A DNA stretch of 64,000 nucleotides, taken from IMG/VR virus record IMGVR_UViG_3300036670_000258, positions 1 through 64,000 of that record, one strand, 5' to 3'. The notes below the pieces were generated by a model that was not told the origin of the DNA, did not search any database, and saw only the letters and a list, made by a program, of their open reading frames with translations. Shown in pieces: positions 57,347-64,000 of the stretch. The translations under genes were made by a program, and so were the position numbers. Within the stretch, counting starts at the first letter, position 1. The number at the start of each line of letters is the position of its first letter. Source of the DNA: a virus.

Positions 57347-60103
57347 TTATATAATTTTTAATATATTTTTGTTTATTTTGTTTTTATTTCCATTAGAGTC
57401 TGTTAATTCTAGTTCCAAACTATAGTCTCCTTTGTGTTTAAATAAATATGTAAGCCATTGATTATTATAATATATATCATCTACATTTTTGCTATTGTTT
57501 TTTAAAGTCCATTTTTGCAAAATAATGCCTGGCATTCTTGTATTATCATATGAGAATGTAACATGGTTTAACATATTAACATTTACGTGTGTGTCTATTA
57601 CATATAAATTATTAAAATTAGGATTATAACTTTCAAAGTGAACTTCGGAATTTATAATTATATTACCACCTAATATGTTAGAAAAACCTACTTCCGAATA
57701 GTCATGTGTTCTCGACGGTATTTCTGCGACAATTAACATAAAGTTACATTGGTCTAATGCTCCATTTCCATTACTATCAGTTATAATAGGATTATAATTA
57801 AACTTTGAAAATAATGGATGTTCATTTGGATCTAAGTTTGAAAGTTCAGTAGCAATATTATTCCATGCCGTTATATCTGATCTATTTATTGGATATGTAC
57901 TTAGTATTTTATATTCGTCTAATACCTCGATATTAGTTAATGTATCTATTTGCTTGATAAAAAATGTATGTCCGTTTGTTTTTTGATTAAGGTTTATTTT
58001 AAATGATGAATTAATATCGGCTCCAATTCTCATCATTTCCCAATTAATGGTAACTCCATCATTCCAAGTGTGTTCTCTTAATTCTTTCCATTGATAAGGT
58101 CCTGCTGTTTCGCTAAATCCAGTTGGACTACTATTATTGACATATCTACTGACTGTTGAAAATTCGATTCCATCGTCACCATCATGCACATAATTTGCCC
58201 TATCTAGTGTTAAGTAGTACGTTGCAATAATACTATCTAAATCTGCAACGTTTTCCCTAGACCAATTCCAGTCACTTCCTGCTACGTCCCAATTATATTT
58301 ATATTTGCTCCAGTCTAATTCAGGAACCATCTTTTGATAAATTCCATATATCTCAACATTTTTATTTTTAACGTTAATAAAATCTTTTTTTCGACATACA
58401 CTACGGACATTATATAGATCATAAAGTGCTAGCTCTACTTGATAGTTTCCCTCATATGGCAATACTATTGGAAATTCCTGATACTCTGGTTTAAAATCAT
58501 CATTATTATCCCAATATCCAACAAGACCGCGATATGTTTTTTCATAATTATTTGGACCCTTTACATTCCATTCTATTTCATAAACGCCATGATTCCACCA
58601 TGTATTCCATGTCAACATATGATCTCCGGTGTCTTCTGCATCCATATATGAAAAATCAGCAGAATCCCATGATGTCATGAATGAATCTGATTTCAATATA
58701 ACGGGGCATCCGATTGGAATTCCACTAAGAGTATTGTAGGTTGACATGTCAGCTGTGTAATATCCATCATAAAATCCTGTAATAGACTCACATATTTCAA
58801 TTCTGTCGTCACTTGACAACATGTTAAGATCTTGATTAATTCCAGTTAATCTGTAATCCACCTTTCTAAGATCTTCTATAAATAATTGACGAGTCTCTGG
58901 AAATTTAATAAATTCAACGTTTACACCTGCTTGTTGGTATTTAATAAGATGTTGATTATTCCAAACATTTAAATTAAATTGTGAAAAGTAATCCCCTTCC
59001 CCTGTAATATCTACTATTTTTGCATGTAATGGTAAAAAATCACTTTGTAATTTATTTTTTAAGCCATACAATTTAATTAAGACTTCTTCTGGAGAATAAT
59101 CAAAGGCCTCTTTAACGGTTGGGATATCCCACTCGTCAATTCCACCATCTACATCATTTAATCGATATACTAAAGAAAATCTGCTTGTCTTTTTTAAATT
59201 AGAGCTAGGAAGTACGATCTCTTTATCTTTATTTGCTAAAAATCCAACGACATCTTGACCTGGAACAGGAACTGCCTTTAATTTACCAAAATTTTCAGAC
59301 TGATCATTAATATACAACCAATATTCCTTTAAAGTTAACTTATCATAACCGAAAAAATCAATAGCGTTTAATATTGCCTTGTATGTTCCAATAAAGGGTT
59401 TGATTTTGCTTGCTTCTAATAATAATTCCTTTCTTTTTTGATTCATTAGAATCCAATCAGGAGACAATTCATTTATGTTAGAATCCTTAAGTATAATAAA
59501 TTCACTAGGTGATAATGTCATTCCAATATTTGAAAGTAATACACCTAATCTCTCATCTTCTTCTTCTGTTTCTCCGTAAATTCTAATAGTTGCGATTAAA
59601 GTCTCAACTCCATTATTAATTTCAGTAATATCAAGAAGTCTTGTATGATAATTGTCGATCATACTCATTAACGCAACATTACACTTAATAGGCTCAAACG
59701 GTAATGTTGATTCTATTATCTTTAATCCTGTTGATTCTTCTATTGAATTACTATTATTCGAATCAAGTAAATTAAATATTTGAAATTCATCTTTTTGAAT
59801 TTCTAAATCTCCATTAACATTAGAGGCACTGTACATAAATATATCTTCACTAAATTCATATCCACTAAAGAATTTAAATTTAAAAGTAGAGTTGCCTGCA
59901 TTCTCGGAAATAGGAGTAATATATTTAGTATTTCCTAATATTCCCTTTACCTCTTCAAGTATGTAAATTGTAAGTGTTTCATATAAACCTACAGATACTT
60001 TAGGCAAATAGCAAACACCTTCCCATATATTTGTATCGGAATTATATATAAGGTTTATGTCATTCGATTCACTATCAAAAAATCTTAAATTTTTATATGC
60101 CAT
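57347..60103 (-). CDS. gp7/P2-gpI-like baseplate wedge protein with PKD-like domains (918 aa)
   Basis: It lies right after gp25, gp6 and a small gene, the place of gp7 in T4 and of gpI in P2. Residues about 215-265 have a segment like tail protein I: Phe-Ile-Gly-Thr-Tyr-Lys-Ala-Ile-Leu-Asn-Ala-Ile-Asp-Phe-Phe-Gly-Tyr-Asp, followed by Lys-Glu-Tyr-Trp. The C-terminal half contains Ig/PKD-like stretches with paired Trp (Tyr-Glu-Ile-Glu-Trp-Asn-Val; Gly-Asn-Tyr-Gln-Val-Glu-Leu). Such domains let the wedge touch peripheral baseplate proteins. The name rests more on position than on sequence. Confidence 0.6.
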   Translation of the reverse strand: MAYKNLRFFDSESNDINLIYNSDTNIWEGVCYLPKVSVGLYETLTIYILEEVKGILGNTKYITPISENAGNSTFKFKFFSGYEFSEDIFMYSASNVNGDLEIQKDEFQIFNLLDSNNSNSIEESTGLKIIESTLPFEPIKCNVALMSMIDNYHTRLLDITEINNGVETLIATIRIYGETEEEDERLGVLLSNIGMTLSPSEFIILKDSNINELSPDWILMNQKRKELLLEASKIKPFIGTYKAILNAIDFFGYDKLTLKEYWLYINDQSENFGKLKAVPVPGQDVVGFLANKDKEIVLPSSNLKKTSRFSLVYRLNDVDGGIDEWDIPTVKEAFDYSPEEVLIKLYGLKNKLQSDFLPLHAKIVDITGEGDYFSQFNLNVWNNQHLIKYQQAGVNVEFIKFPETRQLFIEDLRKVDYRLTGINQDLNMLSSDDRIEICESITGFYDGYYTADMSTYNTLSGIPIGCPVILKSDSFMTSWDSADFSYMDAEDTGDHMLTWNTWWNHGVYEIEWNVKGPNNYEKTYRGLVGYWDNNDDFKPEYQEFPIVLPYEGNYQVELALYDLYNVRSVCRKKDFINVKNKNVEIYGIYQKMVPELDWSKYKYNWDVAGSDWNWSRENVADLDSIIATYYLTLDRANYVHDGDDGIEFSTVSRYVNNSSPTGFSETAGPYQWKELREHTWNDGVTINWEMMRIGADINSSFKINLNQKTNGHTFFIKQIDTLTNIEVLDEYKILSTYPINRSDITAWNNIATELSNLDPNEHPLFSKFNYNPIITDSNGNGALDQCNFMLIVAEIPSRTHDYSEVGFSNILGGNIIINSEVHFESYNPNFNNLYVIDTHVNVNMLNHVTFSYDNTRMPGIILQKWTLKNNSKNVDDIYYNNQWLTYLFKHKGDYSLELELTDSNGNKNKINKNILKII

Positions 60104-60104
60104 T

Positions 60105-60374
60105 TTATTTAACTTTTTTATCGTCCTTTTTGATTGTAAAAGATTTATATGCCTTTAAGTATGATACTGAATCAACGAAATCTGCAACAACATGCTGAAT
60201 CATGATTACAAAATCATTCATAGTATCGTTTCTTTGAATATACTTTGATAATGAATTAACTAATATGTTATTTCTATAGTCATTTCCTACATGTAATCTT
60301 TTGTCCATTATCGACAAACGAGAACTGTATCCTTTTACTTTACGTACTTTAAATAAATTACTAAATAAATCCAT
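60105..60374 (-). CDS. small baseplate-operon protein (89 aa)
   Basis: A mostly helical, basic protein with a central Asn-Ile-Leu-Val-Asn-Ser-Leu-Ser-Lys-Tyr-Ile-Gln-Arg-Asn-Asp segment and a Lys-rich end. Its ATG shares a base with the stop of the gp6-like gene, and its stop is one base before the wedge gene, so all three are translationally linked. No known family; it may be an assembly factor or a small wedge subunit. Confidence 0.6.
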   Translation of the reverse strand: MDLFSNLFKVRKVKGYSSRLSIMDKRLHVGNDYRNNILVNSLSKYIQRNDTMNDFVIMIQHVVADFVDSVSYLKAYKSFTIKKDDKKVK

Positions 60375-62194
60375 TATAATGTTCTTCTATTTTGTGATTG
60401 TATTCTAGAAAAAACCGTGTTTTTAACAGCTGGCTCGTCAAAATAAATAGAAAGTGCTGCCATTTCTCCCATTTTCACATCATCTAATACTACAATTCCA
60501 TCTCTATCCATCCACCCACCTCTAAAAAGTGCAACCTCTTCTTTATCTAATAAGATATCTCCAAATGAATCAAGATTGATTACATTCTCAGGCAATGCTG
60601 CACCTTTTTCAAAGGTAATGTTAGTAGAATTTACTGTTCTTTTAAAGAAAACATATTTTTGTTTTCCGTTTCCAATATCCTCAAGTAATGGAATACTCGG
60701 TGTTACTGTAATTGTTTCACTAGCATAATATCCAAGTCTTCTTGCATTTTCTTCAGTCTCTGAAACAAATCTAACATTTACTGAATCGATTCCATCAACA
60801 CCCTCTAGTAATGCAATAATATCAGATTTAGGTAATCTATCTCTACGTGTAATATTAATTAAATAATTAGATATTTTTGAACGAATTACATTACTTAAAT
60901 TTGTCTTATCAAATCCTTCAAAATATCTAACCTTAATATCCATTCTAAAATATTGAACTTTAGGTTCAACTATTTTAACTTCAGTTGTTAACATCTGTTG
61001 CCCGGATTCTTCGAGAACTCGTAAAATTCCATTTTTTTCATTTTCAGAAAAGAAAAACTCTTCTAAATTTAAATTAAAATAGTCATTATTTTTTGTAAGT
61101 TTTCTTAAAACATCAGGTAACATAAATAAATAAATAACATTATCGTCGTCTAAATATCCATCATCTGTTGTGTTGTATGCTTCTAAATACGAGAACATAC
61201 CATATTTAGATAAAAATGCTTCGTAATTCTTTGGAGTTGCTAAAACAAATGAATGACTCTGTAGGGGTGCTATTAACTTGGTAAGTTCAATTGGCTCTGG
61301 ATCTGCTCCCATTACAGGTGCTACTGTGAATGAAGCCTCTAATAATTTATTTAAATCATAAAAATTTCCTAATGAATCAAATCCTTCTGTTTTAAACTTA
61401 AAATTAAGATCGTTAGAACCTGATAAATTACCAATGGAACCGGAAGTAATAATATAGTCAATTCCAATAGTAGCTCCTTCTGTTGGAATATTTCCAAATG
61501 ATCCATTTCCGAAATAAATATCTAATCCCCCTGAAATTCCAGTCTTTACAATATATCCTTTAGTACCAACTTTCATATCATATAAAGAATCATACTTAGT
61601 CCATAGTTCACTATTAACAGTAACTCTTACTGAATCATGATCTGTATTCTTTTTAATAATTATGTTGAATGATTGAAGTTTTTCACCAGTACCTGTTACT
61701 TCCTGGCTCTCTACCTTTCCCTGTATTATTGGTATATAAATATAGTCTGCGTTGTTTTTATCAATTCTAAATTGATCAGCACTTGTTCTTAATACATACT
61801 CGAGTCCATTTTTAGTTGAAGTTATAATCGAGTTAGAAGATATATTAATAGCATCACCTCCTATTTCATTAAACGCACTTGTATTTAATCTTACTTTAAT
61901 TTCACCAATAGATGAAGAACCCCTAAACGCATCATGTCCAGCTAACCTGGCCAAACCATATATAGATTCTTTATGTTGAGCAGTTAATATGTTTTGTTCA
62001 ACCGTTGCATCTTCGATATAAAAAAAAATTAGGTTTGAAATCTCAGCTAATACTTGTAATATTTGAGAAAAAGGAGAAGCTGTTGTAAATAGCTCTCCAC
62101 CTCTTCCATATAATCTACTGATATATGTTCGAGTGTCTGCTATCATCTCGGTAGCCTTTATTCTTGTTTTTGATAAAAATTTAAGTTCTTCCAT
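60374..62194 (-). CDS. 6: gp6 baseplate wedge protein (baseplate J-like)
   Basis: 606 residues (T4 gp6 is 660; P2 gpJ is shorter). The N-terminal helical block, with Ser-Pro-Phe-Ser-Gln-Ile-Leu-Gln-Val-Leu-Ala-Glu-Ile-Ser and Ile-Phe-Phe-Tyr-Ile-Glu-Asp-Ala, and the following Leu-Ala-Arg-Leu-Ala-Gly-His match baseplate-J proteins. Then comes a beta domain and, near 420-480, a helical segment with Leu-Pro-Lys-Ser-Asp-Ile-Ile-Ala-Leu-Leu-Glu-Gly-Val-Asp-Gly-Ile, also typical. gp6 makes the inner ring of the baseplate. It sits 12 bases after the gp25-like gene. Confidence 0.88.
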   Translation of the reverse strand: MEELKFLSKTRIKATEMIADTRTYISRLYGRGGELFTTASPFSQILQVLAEISNLIFFYIEDATVEQNILTAQHKESIYGLARLAGHDAFRGSSSIGEIKVRLNTSAFNEIGGDAINISSNSIITSTKNGLEYVLRTSADQFRIDKNNADYIYIPIIQGKVESQEVTGTGEKLQSFNIIIKKNTDHDSVRVTVNSELWTKYDSLYDMKVGTKGYIVKTGISGGLDIYFGNGSFGNIPTEGATIGIDYIITSGSIGNLSGSNDLNFKFKTEGFDSLGNFYDLNKLLEASFTVAPVMGADPEPIELTKLIAPLQSHSFVLATPKNYEAFLSKYGMFSYLEAYNTTDDGYLDDDNVIYLFMLPDVLRKLTKNNDYFNLNLEEFFFSENEKNGILRVLEESGQQMLTTEVKIVEPKVQYFRMDIKVRYFEGFDKTNLSNVIRSKISNYLINITRRDRLPKSDIIALLEGVDGIDSVNVRFVSETEENARRLGYYASETITVTPSIPLLEDIGNGKQKYVFFKRTVNSTNITFEKGAALPENVINLDSFGDILLDKEEVALFRGGWMDRDGIVVLDDVKMGEMAALSIYFDEPAVKNTVFSRIQSQNRRTL

Positions 62195-62206
62195 TTTTAT
62201 TATATT

Positions 62207-62560
62207 TTATAGTGAAATTTGAATTCCGAAAGTGTTGTCAATCACGATATCAACAAATACCAAATTTCTTTCTGTTTCTGTTGCAAATTCAACATTAACA
62301 TTAACATTGTATTTTGATGCTAGCGGAATATATGTTGATATGCTTTTTTCAATATATCCCTTTAGCATATTATCATTATAACTAAATGAATATACATAGT
62401 CTTCGAGATTTAATCCAAAATCAGCATCACCTAATACATCACCTCTTTTTGTAAAAATAAGATTTTCTATTTGGGTTAACAACATTTGAACCTCTGAGCC
62501 TACTTCTAATTGATTTGTAGTGTAATTAGGGTCCTCGATTGTTTTTATATATATTTCCAT
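62207..62560 (-). CDS. 25: gp25-like baseplate wedge protein
   Basis: A 117-residue protein of GPW/gp25 type: Ile-Glu-Asn-Leu-Ile-Phe-Thr-Lys-Arg-Gly-Asp-Val, then Asp-Phe-Gly-Leu-Asn-Leu-Glu-Asp-Tyr, and the C-terminal Asn-Leu-Val-Phe-Val-Asp-Ile-Val-Ile strand. The Arg-Gly-(Glu/Asp) followed by Phe-Gly is the family signature. T4 gp25 (132 residues) connects the wedge to the sheath. It is directly upstream of gp6, the usual order. Confidence 0.88.
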   Translation of the reverse strand: MEIYIKTIEDPNYTTNQLEVGSEVQMLLTQIENLIFTKRGDVLGDADFGLNLEDYVYSFSYNDNMLKGYIEKSISTYIPLASKYNVNVNVEFATETERNLVFVDIVIDNTFGIQISL

Positions 62561-62576
62561 TATTGTATATATTTGT

Positions 62577-63407
62577 TTAAGAATGCATCATCCAATCGGT
62601 TCCTTCGTCACTTTTAATCTCTTCAATGATTGCTTCTAATTCCTCTGTACCTAGATCTTTAATTAAATCTGGATTTATTTGAATATTTCCTGGAAGAGCA
62701 AATCCAAATATTCCTAGCTTTTGACCTAAGGATATTTTAATCTTGGCTGCACAATATCTGAAAAAAGCTTCGTCCTGGAAGAGAGCACATTCTGGAATAG
62801 TTTCATATATTTCTAATATAACATCCCTTCTAGGGGTCTCTCCCATTATTCTAAGTTCATGTGTAAGCTGATTATAATGAAAAGATATTGGATTTTGAAT
62901 AATCTGTCGAGCTAAATCAAAAAAACTTTCATTAATAACATATGCTTGTAAATTTTCAGCAGCTGCTCCGGTACCAGATCCACCATACATTCCACCCATT
63001 AACATTCTTTCAACTGCAAAATCGCCTTGTATAAAGTTAACATCAGTAGTACCTCCCCAATTAGAACCTACTTCAAATAAACCATATACTGAATATACTT
63101 CATTTCCTCCAGTAGTTATATTCATTCCTGGTAAAAGAAAACTTCTTGTCTTTTTAAAATGCTCACTTTTAAATAATGCGTATGGCAATACCATAAAGCC
63201 TTCCCTAACAGAGTATTCATAATTCTTGTAGAACCATTTCTTTGCACGTTTTACTATATTTTGAACTTCTTTTTTTGGAAGATTCATAGGAATCATACAT
63301 GAACCTGTAACCTCATCTGCCAATTCATCTACAAAGTTATTAAAACATGCAGTATCCCATTCCGGATTTTGTAGTGAATCATCATTTCCTACTATCGTTT
63401 CGCTCAT
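62577..63407 (-). CDS. virion structural protein upstream of gp25 (276 aa)
   Basis: It is helical at the start (Asn-Phe-Val-Asp-Glu-Leu-Ala-Asp-Glu-Val; Ile-Val-Lys-Arg-Ala-Lys-Lys-Trp-Phe), then beta-rich with a Gly/Met-rich loop Met-Leu-Met-Gly-Gly-Met-Tyr-Gly-Gly-Ser-Gly-Thr-Gly near 135-150. It ends in a helix with Ala-Lys-Ile-Lys-Ile-Ser-Leu-Gly-Gln-Lys-Leu and Leu-Pro-Gly-Asn-Ile-Gln-Ile-Asn, resembling connector or tail-completion proteins, but I cannot place it in a family. The location at the head of the baseplate operon supports a structural role. Confidence 0.6.
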   Translation of the reverse strand: MSETIVGNDDSLQNPEWDTACFNNFVDELADEVTGSCMIPMNLPKKEVQNIVKRAKKWFYKNYEYSVREGFMVLPYALFKSEHFKKTRSFLLPGMNITTGGNEVYSVYGLFEVGSNWGGTTDVNFIQGDFAVERMLMGGMYGGSGTGAAAENLQAYVINESFFDLARQIIQNPISFHYNQLTHELRIMGETPRRDVILEIYETIPECALFQDEAFFRYCAAKIKISLGQKLGIFGFALPGNIQINPDLIKDLGTEELEAIIEEIKSDEGTDWMMHS

Positions 63408-63424
63408 AATGTTTATTTATTTTT

Positions 63425-64000
63425 TTATATTGTTTTTGATTTAATAATTTCAACATCATTAAATTTTGCTAGTTTTTTATCGTAGGTTCCTTCTCTGAAT
63501 ATTCCTCCATTCATTGTTCCTTTAAATGTTCCTTTACCATACACATAACAATCCTTAGCGACACATGACCCATGAACATATGATCCGTCAATTTTAGAAT
63601 CATTAATCTGAGTACCTGAATAAAAATTGCAATAATGGATATCCGACCCATTTACATCAGAACCATATATATCACATTCTGTAAATTCTCCTCTAAGAAA
63701 ACAATTAACAAATTCATAGTTTCTAATATCTACACAATATTCGAGTCTTCCGTTTGCAATTTGAATTCTTCCACTATCTGAATCATAATTAATATGTCCC
63801 TTTGATAGGTCACCGTGTGTAAATAATCGCATTACTCTGTCCTTTACAACAGGCCAATATATATCTACTATTTTTGGATTTTCGTTTAAATCAACTGTAA
63901 ATTTAACATCTTTCCAGTTTTCCTTAATGGTTTTCCAATCCTTTCTAGCATCAATAATCCTTTGATTACTAGCAACTATACGCCTAAGCTCTAATGCATT
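63425..64000 (-). CDS. pentapeptide-like beta-helix protein, N-terminus outside the window
   Basis: The frame is open from the right edge, with 191 residues visible; a Met at 63832 is internal, since clear coding sequence continues upstream of it (Asn-Gln-Arg-Ile-Ile-Asp-Ala-Arg-Lys-Asp-Trp-Lys and Val-Asp-Ile-Tyr-Trp-Pro-Val-Val-Lys-Asp-Arg). From there Asp/Gly/Cys/Tyr strands of about 20 residues repeat (Phe-Val-Asn-Cys-Phe, Phe-Thr-Glu-Cys-Asp, Ile-His-Tyr-Cys-Asn-Phe, Tyr-Val-His-Gly-Ser-Cys), like a pentapeptide-repeat or bactofilin-type right-handed solenoid. The function is unknown. It precedes the 276-residue structural gene. Confidence 0.7.
   Translation of the reverse strand, partial: NALELRRIVASNQRIIDARKDWKTIKENWKDVKFTVDLNENPKIVDIYWPVVKDRVMRLFTHGDLSKGHINYDSDSGRIQIANGRLEYCVDIRNYEFVNCFLRGEFTECDIYGSDVNGSDIHYCNFYSGTQINDSKIDGSYVHGSCVAKDCYVYGKGTFKGTMNGGIFREGTYDKKLAKFNDVEIIKSKTI

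Noticed and set aside
1-64000. tRNA genes, rRNA, insertion sequences, integrase or attachment sites
   Set aside because: I found no cloverleaf-like sequence, transposase or integrase signature. The only mobile-type elements are the two homing endonucleases and the split inteins.

Overview
The window is a contiguous 64 kb piece of a T4-related tailed phage (myovirus) genome. It is very AT-rich, and every gene I accept is on the minus strand, so transcription runs from high to low coordinates. Both edges cut through genes. Recognisable T4-type core proteins include gp46 (edge), gp47, gp41, UvsX, both halves of gp43, gp45, NrdA/NrdB, gp56, UvsW, UvsY, gp61, gp32, gp25 and gp6. Gene leaders are A-rich and lack GGAG-type Shine-Dalgarno sequences. 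Together with delta-60 repeats and a membrane-anchored protein ending in beta-strands, this suggests a Bacteroidetes host (perhaps a flavobacterium). That host call is inference.

Layout in transcription order. 64.0-37.5 kb is the tail module: an edge gene with a repeat-rich right-handed fold, an unknown structural protein, gp25, gp6, a small linker gene, a gp7/P2-gpI-like wedge protein, several large structural proteins, a 1834-residue protein with delta-60 repeats, two collagen-like fibres, a spanin-like membrane protein and a tube-like protein. 37.5-32.2 kb holds recombination and replication genes: a small glycine-zipper protein, a RuvC-like nuclease, gp32 with a repeat-bearing leader, gp61 primase, a 72-residue protein, UvsY and the N-terminal half of UvsW. 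32.1-28.6 kb is a tail-fibre-like island inserted between the two UvsW halves. 27.9-18 kb holds the UvsW C-half, a repeat protein with a fresh 252-bp duplication, two ligase-like nucleotidyltransferases (one fused to a GRFQPFTxGH-type adenylyltransferase), fused small proteins and a Ro60/TROVE-like VWA protein. 18-0 kb holds a putative DNA glycosyltransferase, gp56, split gp43, nrdB, split nrdA, gp45, split uvsX, gp41, a gp33-like protein, gp47 and gp46.

Two genome-wide themes stand out. First, four core genes are fractured. uvsX, nrdA and uvsW each end in one half of a split intein, and the partner gene begins with the other half. In uvsX and nrdA a homing endonuclease gene lies between the halves; in uvsW 4.3 kb of tail-type genes lies there instead. 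DNA polymerase is also in two pieces, 6.7 kb apart, with no intein. Second, at least eight otherwise unrelated proteins scattered through the window start with (or contain) a short Phe-x-x-Phe-Leu/Ile-Asn-Glu peptide, usually followed by a Leu/Ile-x-Glu|Ala/Gly/Ser site. This resembles the T4 capsid-targeting sequence and gp21 prohead-protease site. I propose that they form a large set of packaged internal head proteins, possibly including a ligase-like enzyme. A third, smaller theme is a C-terminal Ser-Leu-Phe-type tail on polymerase, the glycosyltransferase-like protein and a 72-residue protein (Arg-Leu-Phe on the gp33-like protein), which could be a shared sliding-clamp-binding peptide.
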